A stretch of 60,335 nt of DNA from Ignavibacteria bacterium (GTDB lineage Bacteria; Bacteroidota; Ignavibacteria; Ch128b). Positions 44,839-52,902 of this stretch are shown here, in pieces. Where the stretch lies: the NCBI GenBank assembly GCA_016873845.1, contig VGVX01000007.1, positions 1 through 60,335 of the forward strand. Direction: 5' to 3'. Below the pieces are notes generated by a model that was given only the letters and a program-made list of their open reading frames with translations, made no database searches and was not told the origin of the DNA. Both the position numbers and the translations under genes were made by a program. Within the stretch, counting starts at the first letter, position 1; every line of letters starts with the position of its first letter.

Positions 44839-45297
44839 ATGAGAGATAAAATTAATATCAAGATAAAACGACTTTCGAAAAAATTCCTTGACGTTCCACT
44901 TCCAGCTTATGCTACCGACGACTCATCTGGGATGGATGTACGTGCAGCGGTGGACACATCAGTCACACTTAGTTCATTCGAAACAAAATTAATCCCGACT
45001 GATTTTGCGATGGAAATTCCTTCCGGTTATGAAGCGCAAATTCGTCCTCGCAGTGGACTTGCAGCAAAAAATTTTATTACAATTTTAAATTCGCCTGGAA
45101 CAATCGATGCAGATTACCGCGGCGAAGTAAAAATAATTTTATCCAATTTAGGCAAGGAAGACTTTGTTGTAAACCGCGGCGACAGAATCGCTCAGATGAT
45201 AATTTCCAAAGTTGAAAAAGCGGAACTCATCGAATCGGAAGAATTGAACAATACTCATCGCAGCGGCGGAGGTTTTGGCCACTCGGGAGTTAGGTGA
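44839..45297 (+). CDS. dut: Deoxyuridine 5'-triphosphate nucleotidohydrolase (dUTPase)
   Basis: Dut hydrolyses dUTP to dUMP and pyrophosphate, keeping uracil out of DNA and feeding thymidylate synthesis. The 152-residue trimeric-type protein shows all five motifs: SSGMDVRAA, RPRSGLA, NSPGTIDADYRGEV, RGDRIAQM and the flexible C-terminal Gly-rich RSGGGFGHSG. It is divergent from the beta-lactamase-like gene. The stop codon is followed within 3 bases by a heptamer repeat array. Confidence 0.97.
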   Translation: MRDKINIKIKRLSKKFLDVPLPAYATDDSSGMDVRAAVDTSVTLSSFETKLIPTDFAMEIPSGYEAQIRPRSGLAAKNFITILNSPGTIDADYRGEVKIILSNLGKEDFVVNRGDRIAQMIISKVEKAELIESEELNNTHRSGGGFGHSGVR

Positions 45298-45300
45298 GGA

Positions 45301-45370
45301 AATGCGGAGTGCAGAATGCGAAATGCGGAGTGCAGAGTGCGGAGTTCTGAAAGCTGACTGCCGAATACGG
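45301..45370 (+). repeat. Heptamer tandem repeat (consensus ANTGCGG) after dut
   Basis: Ten consecutive seven-base units run from 45301: AATGCGG, AGTGCAG, AATGCGA, AATGCGG, AGTGCAG, AGTGCGG, AGTTCTG, AAAGCTG, ACTGCCG, AATACGG. The unit starts A and ends mostly CGG or CAG. The 14-base block AATGCGGAGTGCAG occurs twice exactly (45301 and 45322). It starts 3 bases after the dut stop and has decayed units at its 3' end. Confidence 0.85.
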
Positions 45371-45399
45371 AGTAGAAAAATTATACACAAGTTTGTTAA

Positions 45400-46608
45400 A
45401 TGAAAGACATTAAAGAAAAATTATTTGATTTCAATTTTTTGCTTCTGATGATTGCTTCGCTGGTTGTATTCGGTGTATTGATCTATAGCGTCAGCAGCAT
45501 CATTTCGCCGATCATTGTCTTTTTAATTCTACTGATAATTTTATTCCCGCTGAGATCAAACAAATTCGCAAGCTCGCTGCTGTGGTCTTCGCTGCTTCTG
45601 TTCTTCATCTGGATGTTCGATGAGCTGGGAAAGATACTCGCACCGTTCATCATTGCATTCTTACTTGCATACATTCTCGATCCGGTTCTTGATAAGCTTC
45701 AGAAAAAAAATATTTCAAGAACTTTGAGTGCTGCAATTATAATGATTGGTGTCTCTATATTTATTGGAATGGTAATCGCATTTGTTGTACCTCCTTTCTT
45801 TGGTCAGATCACAAACTTAATTTCAGCAGCACCGCAATTTGCGAATAACTTTCAATCTTGGATTCAAAATAATTTATTGGTATTTCTTGAAAAACTTGGA
45901 TTCCCAAAAGAATCTATCGAAACTTATATAATAAGTAATATTTCTGCTAAGATTGAACAAATCCTTACTTCTATTTTAAATGGATTCCTCAACATCTTCG
46001 GAAGTATTGGAACAGTGCTCAATCAGCTTGTTAATCTTTTTATAATTCCGATCTTGACTTTCTACATCTTGAAAGATTTCGATTTCATTCTCGAGAATTT
46101 TAAAAATCTTTTTCCAAAAAGATTTCATCAATCAATGGAAGAGTTTGCTTCGAAAATCAACAAAATAGTCGGAAGCTATCTGCGAGGTGCTCTTATTGTC
46201 TGTTTAATCAATGCTGCTGTTATCACAACTTTCCTATCTATAATAGGTGTCCGGTATTCGTTTGTGCTCGGAATCCTTTCCGGAGTGTTTTGTTTCATAC
46301 CATATTTTGGAGTGCTGATAAGTTTTTCAATTGGATTCATTGTTGCACTATTCAGCGGATTAGCTCCGTTGAGTTTGCTTCTTATCCCAGTACTTTACTT
46401 CGGAGAAAATTTACTTGAGAGTAGTATCTTTTACCCGAAAATTGTTGGTTCACAGATTGGAATGCACCCGGCGATGTTGATTTTGTCTCTATTTGTGTTT
46501 TCTTATTTCTTGGGACTTGTTGGAATGTTGATTGCAGTTCCAACAACTTCTATAATTTTATTGTTTGTACGTGAACGAATTGCCAAGCGCGATCAAAGTT
46601 CAGCGTAA
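45400..46608 (+). CDS. AI-2E family transporter (PerM/YhhT-type permease)
   Basis: This 402-residue inner-membrane protein has about eight helices, with the family hallmarks in the second half: a conserved GSYLRGALIVCLINA, GVRYSFVLGILSGVFCFIPYFGVLIS, and the C-terminal GMLIAVPTTSIILL. The family was named after an autoinducer-2 exporter claim but the true substrates are unclear; some members are sodium/proton antiporters. It lies 32 bases before dnaE and 102 bases after dut, possibly read from one transcript. Confidence 0.88.
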   Translation: MKDIKEKLFDFNFLLLMIASLVVFGVLIYSVSSIISPIIVFLILLIILFPLRSNKFASSLLWSSLLLFFIWMFDELGKILAPFIIAFLLAYILDPVLDKLQKKNISRTLSAAIIMIGVSIFIGMVIAFVVPPFFGQITNLISAAPQFANNFQSWIQNNLLVFLEKLGFPKESIETYIISNISAKIEQILTSILNGFLNIFGSIGTVLNQLVNLFIIPILTFYILKDFDFILENFKNLFPKRFHQSMEEFASKINKIVGSYLRGALIVCLINAAVITTFLSIIGVRYSFVLGILSGVFCFIPYFGVLISFSIGFIVALFSGLAPLSLLLIPVLYFGENLLESSIFYPKIVGSQIGMHPAMLILSLFVFSYFLGLVGMLIAVPTTSIILLFVRERIAKRDQSSA

Positions 46609-46639
46609 TGATTTTATTTGTTTAAGTAAGGAGTTTTAG

Positions 46640-49600
46640 TTGCCAGAGTTTGTACATCTTCATAACCATTCTGATTTCAGTCTTCAAGATGGTGCCTGCC
46701 GAATTTCCGATCTAGTCCGTGCCACTGTCGATAATAAAATGAGAGCCGTTGCTTTGACAGATCACGGAGTTCTTTTTGGTGCGATTGAATTCTATAAGGA
46801 AGCGAAAGCGAACGGAATAAAGCCGATCATCGGTATGGAAGCATATGTCACAATCGAGGGCGATAGATTTTCTCGACCGGCAGTCCCGACAGTAATGACC
46901 GCGAGTGGAAAGAAACGTGCGAAGCATTATAATCATTTGGTCCTCATCGCAAAAAATGCGCAAGGATTTAAAAATCTTGGAATTCTTTCAACGCTTGGAT
47001 TCACAGAGGGATACTATTTCCGTCCGCGAATTGATATCGATATAATTAAAAAATATTCGGAAGGATTGATTTGTCTTTCAGCATGTGCTGCTGGTGTTGT
47101 AGCGCATCCACTTGTTAACAACGATTATGATCGTGCAAAAAGAATTGCGATTAAATACAAAGAAATTTTCGGCGATGATTTTTATCTCGAGTTACAAAAT
47201 CACAGCATGGATGTGGACGAATACATCATGCAGGGAGTTCCGAAAATTGCGAAAGAAATTGATGCAAAACTGATCGCGACGAACGACTGTCATTATATAA
47301 AACCGAATCACGCAATTCCTCACAATGTACTGATGAAAATATCTGAATCGCGCGGCGAAGTTGATTACGAAACTCTTCGCTATGGAACAGATCAAATCTA
47401 TTTCAAAAATTCGGAAGAGATGGCTTTACTGTTCCGTGATTTTCCAGATGCAATTGAAAATACTCTCGAAGTTGCTGAAAAATGTAACCTTGAACTTAAA
47501 CTTGGTGAAAACTTTTTTCCGAGATTCCCAATCCCAGAAGATGCAGAAACAGATTCTCTTGACAGTTATCTCACTCAACTGTCTTATGAAGGGCTTAAAA
47601 ATAAAGTTGAGAAAATCTCAGATGATTTAAAGCTGCGTTTGGAATATGAGCTATCTGTAATCAAACAGATGGGCTACTCAGGTTATTTTCTTATTGTGCA
47701 GGATTTTATCCGTGCGGCAAAAAGCAAAAGTATTGCTGTCGGTCCTGGACGTGGCTCGGCTGCCGGCAGTTTAGTTTCTTATGCGCTTGATATTACAAAT
47801 GTTAATCCACTCGAATATGGATTACTCTTCGAGAGATTTTTGAATCCTGATCGTGTCTCAATGCCCGATATAGATTGTGATTTTGCTGACGATGGCCGGG
47901 AAGAAATAATTCAGTACGTTCGAGAAAAATATGGCGCAGAAAATGTCGCGCAGATTATAACCTTTAACAGATTGTCATCAAGACAGATTATAAATGATGT
48001 CGGTCGTGTTCTTAATCTTCCGATTCCGGAGGTTCGTGAGATAACTAAAAACATTCCATCGGTATTTGGAAAAGTTTTATCGATTAATCAGGCAATAAAA
48101 GAAGTTCCGGAATTAAGTTTTTTAAAGCGTCCTAAGGATGAACAAATTAAAAAACTGATAGAATACTCAACCGTACTTGAAAATTTAAATCGAAATGCAT
48201 CGGTTCATGCTGCAGGAGTAGTGATTGCTCCTGGTCCAATTCAAGAATATTCTCCACTATTTAAAACAAATGATAATTCAATCGTTACACAATACGATAT
48301 GAAAGACCTCGAAGAAGTCGGTCTGATAAAAATGGACATTCTTGGTCTGCGTACATTAACGATCATCCAAAAGTCATTAAAGTTCATCAAAGAAATTTAT
48401 AATGTTGATATTGATATAGAAAAAATTCCTCTTGACGATCCTAAAACTTTCGAACTGTTTGGGAAAGGAAAAACAGTCGGTGTATTTCAGTTTGATAAGC
48501 AGCATACACAAGAATACTTGAAGCGGTTGAAACCAACTTCGATTTCAGAACTATCTGCAATGAATGCACTGAATCGGCCTGGCCCAATGCAATACATTGA
48601 TGAATTTATTGATAGAAAGTATGGACGTAAACAGATCAGATACATTCATCCATCTCTCGAACCGATATTAAAGGAGACTTACGGAATTATTGTATATCAG
48701 GAGCAAGTAATCCGGATTGCAAATGAAATCGTTGGTTATTCACTCGCAAAAGCTGATTTGATGCGTCGAGCTATGGGTAAGAAAGATGAAAAATTTATGA
48801 TCGCTCTTGAAATGGAGTTTATTGAAGAGGGAGTGAAGAATGGACTTGATAGAAAAATCGTTGAAGAGATTTTTAATGAAATAAAAAAATTCAAGGATTA
48901 CGGATTCAATAAGAGTCATAGTGTTGCTTATTCAATTCTTGCATTTCAGACTGCATATTTAAAAGCTCGTTACCCGGTTGAGTTTTTAGCTGCAAACATG
49001 TGCGCTAACTTAACAAAGCAGGATGAAATTTCTCCGTTTCTAAATGAATGCAGCAAAATGCATATACAGGTTCTCCCGCCGGATGTGAATGAATCTCATG
49101 TTGACTTCACAATAGAAGATGGTGCGATTCGGTTCGGATTGGCTGCAATTAAGAATGTCGGTGTTTCAGCAGTGGAAGATATTGTGAAAGCTCGGCTTGA
49201 AAAACCTTTTACGAGCATTTTCGATTTTTGCAGCCGGACTGATACGCGCATAGTTAATAAACGTGCACTTGAAGGATTGATTCTTGCTGGAGCTTTTGAT
49301 CGATTGCATAGACATCGTTCTCAGCTTTTTCATGGGGTCGATGTTGCATTGAATTATGGACAAAAAAAACAAGAAAGAGATCGGATCGGACAAGCATCAA
49401 TTTTTGATTCTCCCGCAATTAACGGTGATACTAATCATGAGCCGAAACTTCCAAATGTGCAGACATGGTCTCGTCCAGAAAGATTAAGAAAAGAAAGAGA
49501 AGTTTTAGGTTTTTATATTTCAGGACACCCTTTGACTGACCAAGATTTATATGTTCGATCTTTCAGTAATATTTTTCTTGGTGAGGTTGAGCATTACGAT

Positions 49601-50110
49601 GAACGCGACCGAGCTGTAACAGTTTGTGTAGTTCTACTTGAAATCACCACACGGATTTATAAGGAAACAAAAACACTTGCCAAAATAAAGATACAGGACT
49701 TGACGGGGGAGAGTGAGGGAATTTTGTTTGACGAACAGTATAAACTCTATCAACACCTTCTTAAAGAATACAGTACTGTTATATTGCGCGGTATCGCAGA
49801 AAAAAGAGGCGACTCAATCCAGGTTCGAGTAAATGAAGTGATTCCTGTTGATGAGGCGGTTAAACGACTTTCTTCGGGAGTTGTGATTGATATTGAAATT
49901 GATAACACATCTAAATCATCACTCGCAAAACTTAAAGAACTTTTAATAAAACATAAAGGCGGATTGCCGGTGTTTTTGAATGCAATTGCAAAAGATGGAA
50001 AGAGTGAAAGATTTGTTTTGAAAAATCATTTAATTTCAATGAGCAATGGAATTCTGAACGAATTAACAAAAATCTTTCCGGCTGAAAGTATTTTAATTAT
50101 TTCTAAATAG
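46640..50110 (+). CDS. dnaE: DNA polymerase III subunit alpha
   Basis: DnaE is the catalytic subunit of the replicative polymerase. The 1156-residue protein begins with the PHP domain (HLHNHSDFSLQDGACRI, ALTDHGVLFGAI), then the polymerase core with GPGRGSAAGSLVSYALDIT and the catalytic MPDIDCDFADDGRE, GFNKSHSVAYSILAFQTAYLKA, then a helix-hairpin-helix region and a C-terminal OB-type domain (about 985-1075). It is the DnaE1 type, not PolC. The start is TTG 46640, with AAGGAG at 46627-46632 and the conserved MPEFVHLHNHS beginning. Confidence 0.97.
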   Translation: MPEFVHLHNHSDFSLQDGACRISDLVRATVDNKMRAVALTDHGVLFGAIEFYKEAKANGIKPIIGMEAYVTIEGDRFSRPAVPTVMTASGKKRAKHYNHLVLIAKNAQGFKNLGILSTLGFTEGYYFRPRIDIDIIKKYSEGLICLSACAAGVVAHPLVNNDYDRAKRIAIKYKEIFGDDFYLELQNHSMDVDEYIMQGVPKIAKEIDAKLIATNDCHYIKPNHAIPHNVLMKISESRGEVDYETLRYGTDQIYFKNSEEMALLFRDFPDAIENTLEVAEKCNLELKLGENFFPRFPIPEDAETDSLDSYLTQLSYEGLKNKVEKISDDLKLRLEYELSVIKQMGYSGYFLIVQDFIRAAKSKSIAVGPGRGSAAGSLVSYALDITNVNPLEYGLLFERFLNPDRVSMPDIDCDFADDGREEIIQYVREKYGAENVAQIITFNRLSSRQIINDVGRVLNLPIPEVREITKNIPSVFGKVLSINQAIKEVPELSFLKRPKDEQIKKLIEYSTVLENLNRNASVHAAGVVIAPGPIQEYSPLFKTNDNSIVTQYDMKDLEEVGLIKMDILGLRTLTIIQKSLKFIKEIYNVDIDIEKIPLDDPKTFELFGKGKTVGVFQFDKQHTQEYLKRLKPTSISELSAMNALNRPGPMQYIDEFIDRKYGRKQIRYIHPSLEPILKETYGIIVYQEQVIRIANEIVGYSLAKADLMRRAMGKKDEKFMIALEMEFIEEGVKNGLDRKIVEEIFNEIKKFKDYGFNKSHSVAYSILAFQTAYLKARYPVEFLAANMCANLTKQDEISPFLNECSKMHIQVLPPDVNESHVDFTIEDGAIRFGLAAIKNVGVSAVEDIVKARLEKPFTSIFDFCSRTDTRIVNKRALEGLILAGAFDRLHRHRSQLFHGVDVALNYGQKKQERDRIGQASIFDSPAINGDTNHEPKLPNVQTWSRPERLRKEREVLGFYISGHPLTDQDLYVRSFSNIFLGEVEHYDERDRAVTVCVVLLEITTRIYKETKTLAKIKIQDLTGESEGILFDEQYKLYQHLLKEYSTVILRGIAEKRGDSIQVRVNEVIPVDEAVKRLSSGVVIDIEIDNTSKSSLAKLKELLIKHKGGLPVFLNAIAKDGKSERFVLKNHLISMSNGILNELTKIFPAESILIISK

Positions 50111-50231
50111 ATTCCAATTGTTTAGTGAACTATGAAAATTAAGCGAAAAAATCTTGCTGGTTGATTTATCCATTTTGGTTTTTTAAGTTGAGCAAACTTT
50201 TTCTGATAATGAACGAAACAAAAGGAGACAT

Positions 50232-51044
50232 ATGGAAAAGAATTGGGCACTAATTCTTGGTGCATCGAGTGGATTTGGTGGAGCTGCGGCCATAGAATTG
50301 GCAAAGAATGGATACAACATTTTCGGCATTCATTTGGACAGGCAAATAACTATGCCGAAAGTTCAACAGATAATTAAGAAAATTGAAAGGACAGGAAATC
50401 AAGCTGTATTTTTTAATATCAATGCTGCGGATGCAATTAAAAGAAATGAAATTCTTGATGAGATGAAGGAGAGATTCTCGAAAGAAAAAGGAAAAGTGAA
50501 AGTTCTAATTCACTCTCTCGCATTTGGTACATTGAAACCTTTCATTGCAAAGCAATCAACCGATGCGATTTCGCAAGCTCAGATGGAAATGACAATGGAT
50601 GTTATGGCAAACTCGCTTGTGTATTGGACACAGGGACTCGTCTTTAGGAATCTCTTAGGAGAAGGGGGGAGGATCTTTGGGTTAACGAGTGCTGGTTCGC
50701 ACACTGTAATCAATAATTATGGCGCAGTCTCTGCAGCTAAAGCCGCGCTCGAAGCTCATATACGGCAATTGTCTGTAGAACTTGCTCCGATGGGTATCAC
50801 AGCAAATGCAATACTAGCAGGTGTCACTGATACTCCGGCACTTCATAAAATTCCTGGTGCAAAACAAATGATAGATGTAGCAAAAACAAAAAATCCATTT
50901 GGGAGATTAACTACGCCGGAAGACGTTGCGCATGCAATTGTTTCTCTCTGTCACTCGAACTGTAGTTGGATTTCTGGAAATGTTATTGGTGTGGATGGTG
51001 CGGAATATATTGTGAATTATACTGGCGAGAAGACAAATAAATAG
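50232..51044 (+). CDS. Short-chain dehydrogenase, enoyl-ACP reductase-like (FabI/FabL type)
   Basis: This 270-residue SDR has the cofactor loop ILGASSGFGGAAAIELA, the FabI-like HSLAFG segment and the active site YGAVSAAKAALEAH, in which the Tyr-x6-Lys spacing is typical of FabI and FabL. FabI-type enzymes reduce the double bond of enoyl-ACP in the last step of fatty acid elongation. The C-terminus (GRLTTPEDVAHAIVSLCHSNCSWISGNVIGVDGAEYI) is that of many SDRs, so another oxidoreductase role is possible. A good AAGGAG (50222-50227) precedes the ATG. It lies 34 bases before an acyl-CoA dehydrogenase gene. Confidence 0.75.
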   Translation: MEKNWALILGASSGFGGAAAIELAKNGYNIFGIHLDRQITMPKVQQIIKKIERTGNQAVFFNINAADAIKRNEILDEMKERFSKEKGKVKVLIHSLAFGTLKPFIAKQSTDAISQAQMEMTMDVMANSLVYWTQGLVFRNLLGEGGRIFGLTSAGSHTVINNYGAVSAAKAALEAHIRQLSVELAPMGITANAILAGVTDTPALHKIPGAKQMIDVAKTKNPFGRLTTPEDVAHAIVSLCHSNCSWISGNVIGVDGAEYIVNYTGEKTNK

Positions 51045-51078
51045 AAAAACTTGAATCTTGATGAGAGGATAATAATAA

Positions 51079-52221
51079 ATGTTTGAAATGAAATTTACTG
51101 AAGAACAAAACATGCTTCGGGAAATGGTTCGTGATTTCACAAATAAGGAAATCAAACCGATCGCAAATAAAATTGATGAAGATGAAAAAATCCCGCAGGA
51201 GCTGATTAAAAAAATTGCTGAACTTGGGCTGCTTGGTACTGCTTTCCCGACTGAGTACGGTGGTGGTGGATTCGGTGAAGTTGGTTATTGCATCCAGCAG
51301 GAAGAGATTTCTCGAGCATGTCTCTCAACCGCAACGTTTATCGGAGCACATCAATCAATCGGAACAAATGCCATCTATCTTGGTGGTACTGAAGAGCTAA
51401 AAAAGAAGTATGTTGCTCCGCTTGCACAAGGCGAATACATCGGCGCATTTTGTTTGACAGAAACACAAGCTGGCTCGGATTCATTCAACGTTAAAACTCG
51501 TGCTCATTTAGACGGGAATGAATGGATTTTGAATGGTGAAAAACTTTGGATCACAAACGGCTCTCTTGCTGACATTGTAACTGTTTTTGCGCGAACTGAT
51601 CGTGGGGTAAGTGCATTTGTTGTCGAAACTAAATGGCCGGGGTTTTCTGCAGGCCCAGCAGAAAAGAAAATGGGAATCAAAGGAAGCACAACCAATGCAA
51701 TTACTTTCGATAATGTTCGTGTACCAAAAGAAAATTTAATTGGGCAAGATGGACGTGGATTTTTGCTCGCAATGAAAACACTCGATGCTGGTCGTTTAGG
51801 ATTGGGTGCGTGCTGTGTTGGAGCTGCAAAACAGCTTTTAGAAGATTCAACAAGATATGCAAAAGAGCGAGTTCAATTCGATCAATCTATCAGCAACTTT
51901 CAAGCAATTCAATTCATGTTAGCAGATATGGCAATCATGATTTATAATATGGAATCAATTGTTTATCGTACTGCTACCGATTACGATTTAAAGAAAAATA
52001 TTTCCCGTCAAGCTGCGATAGTTAAATACTATTGCTCAGAAGCACTATGTCAAGTCTCTGATTTAGCCGTACAAATTCATGGGGGAATGGGGTATTCACG
52101 TGAATTGCACATCGAACGATTTTATCGTGATGCGAGGATTAATAAAATTTTCGAAGGTACGAATGAAATCCAAAAAGGAATTATTGCTCGAGATTTAATT
52201 AAGAGAAATGGAGTCGTCTAA
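51079..52221 (+). CDS. Acyl-CoA dehydrogenase
   Basis: This 380-residue FAD flavoenzyme oxidises acyl-CoA to trans-2-enoyl-CoA in beta-oxidation or branched-chain amino acid breakdown. It has AFCLTETQAGSDSFNVKT (substrate and flavin contact), WITNGSLADIVTVFART, GGMGYSRELHIERFYRDARINKI and the catalytic-base motif FEGTNEIQKG. The length is that of short-chain acyl-CoA dehydrogenases. Its natural substrate is not decided by the sequence. It probably shares a transcript with the FabI-like gene before it; an inverted repeat lies after its stop. Confidence 0.93.
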   Translation: MFEMKFTEEQNMLREMVRDFTNKEIKPIANKIDEDEKIPQELIKKIAELGLLGTAFPTEYGGGGFGEVGYCIQQEEISRACLSTATFIGAHQSIGTNAIYLGGTEELKKKYVAPLAQGEYIGAFCLTETQAGSDSFNVKTRAHLDGNEWILNGEKLWITNGSLADIVTVFARTDRGVSAFVVETKWPGFSAGPAEKKMGIKGSTTNAITFDNVRVPKENLIGQDGRGFLLAMKTLDAGRLGLGACCVGAAKQLLEDSTRYAKERVQFDQSISNFQAIQFMLADMAIMIYNMESIVYRTATDYDLKKNISRQAAIVKYYCSEALCQVSDLAVQIHGGMGYSRELHIERFYRDARINKIFEGTNEIQKGIIARDLIKRNGVV

Positions 52222-52345
52222 AGTTTTGAAGTGAATCCAATTACTGAATAAATTTAACTGAATCTATTCAGATATCGATTCATCTAATTTTGTACAAGTA
52301 AAGAAAGTTAATATATTTATTCTAAGAAAAATTGGAGATTAATTA

Positions 52346-52672
52346 ATGAAACCTATTGAAGTTACTGATGACAGTTTTAAGAGCGAAGTTCTTGAATCGA
52401 ATTTGCCGGTGCTTGTTGACTTCTGGGCAATCTGGTGCGGACCCTGTAGACTAATTGCACCTGTTGTTGAAGAACTTGCAAAAAAATACGACGGGAAATT
52501 TAAATTTGCTAAAGTCGATGTTGATGCAAATCAAAAAGTTGCAATGGAATATGGGATTAGAAGTATTCCAACTTTGATGATCTTCAAAGGCGGGCAGGTA
52601 CATTCATCATTAATCGGTGCAGTGCCAAAAGGAAATTTAGTAACAAAAATTGAAGATGCATTAAGTAATTAA
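52346..52672 (+). CDS. trxA: Thioredoxin
   Basis: This 108-residue protein is a standard cytoplasmic thioredoxin with the redox pair Cys 31 and Cys 34 in WCGPC, the buried Asp 25 and the cis-proline segment [11 protein letters not shown]. It reduces disulfides in cytosolic proteins and passes electrons from thioredoxin reductase. A TAATTTTG -7-like element lies at 52285-52292, 54 bases before the start, but no TTG sits at the right distance, so the promoter is uncertain. A GGAG lies 6-9 bases before the ATG. Confidence 0.96.
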   Translation: MKPIEVTDDSFKSEVLESNLPVLVDFWAIWCGPCRLIAPVVEELAKKYDGKFKFAKVDVDANQKVAMEYGIRSIPTLMIFKGGQVHSSLIGAVPKGNLVTKIEDALSN

Positions 52673-52774
52673 CAGCATACATTGGCTGTTGTCGTGTCGG
52701 AAAATCTCTCATTTTTATTGCTCTTGACAGAGTTTTTCGAAATGAGTTTATTTGCAAAAAATCGCAAAAAACAC

Positions 52775-52803
52775 TTGACAAAAAAACCTACAAATATTAT
52801 TAT
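52775..52803 (+). promoter_or_regulatory. Strong promoter before the T9SS cargo gene
   Basis: TTGACA at 52775-52780 is followed after 17 bases by TATTAT at 52798-52803, a near-perfect sigma-70-type promoter. A second TTGACA at 52724-52729 is followed after 17 bases by TTTATT, so there may be two tandem promoters. The transcript would carry a leader of about 90 bases. Confidence 0.65.
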
Positions 52804-52902
52804 GTATTAAAATGAAGGGTTGCATAAATAGAAATAAATAAGAAGAAGAAAATATCTTCACAATTAATTAACAACACCTCAAACATAAAGAAGGAGAGCG
52901 CA

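Noticed and set aside
44627-44842. 71-codon plus-strand open frame across the beta-lactamase gene start
   Set aside because: It overlaps the signal peptide coding of the opposite gene and the promoter, with no ribosome site; best seen as chance.
45301-45370. Possible CRISPR array
   Set aside because: The units are contiguous 7-mers with no spacers, and no cas genes are near; it is a tandem repeat.
52244-52271. Inverted repeat CTGAATA...TATTCAG after the acyl-CoA dehydrogenase gene
   Set aside because: The 14-base loop and lack of a T run argue against a terminator, and 7-base arms are not rare in AT-rich DNA; no factor site is recognised.
52671-52690. Hairpin AACAGC-loop-GCTGTT over the trxA stop
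   Set aside because: Six-base stem with no T tract after it; too weak to call a terminator.
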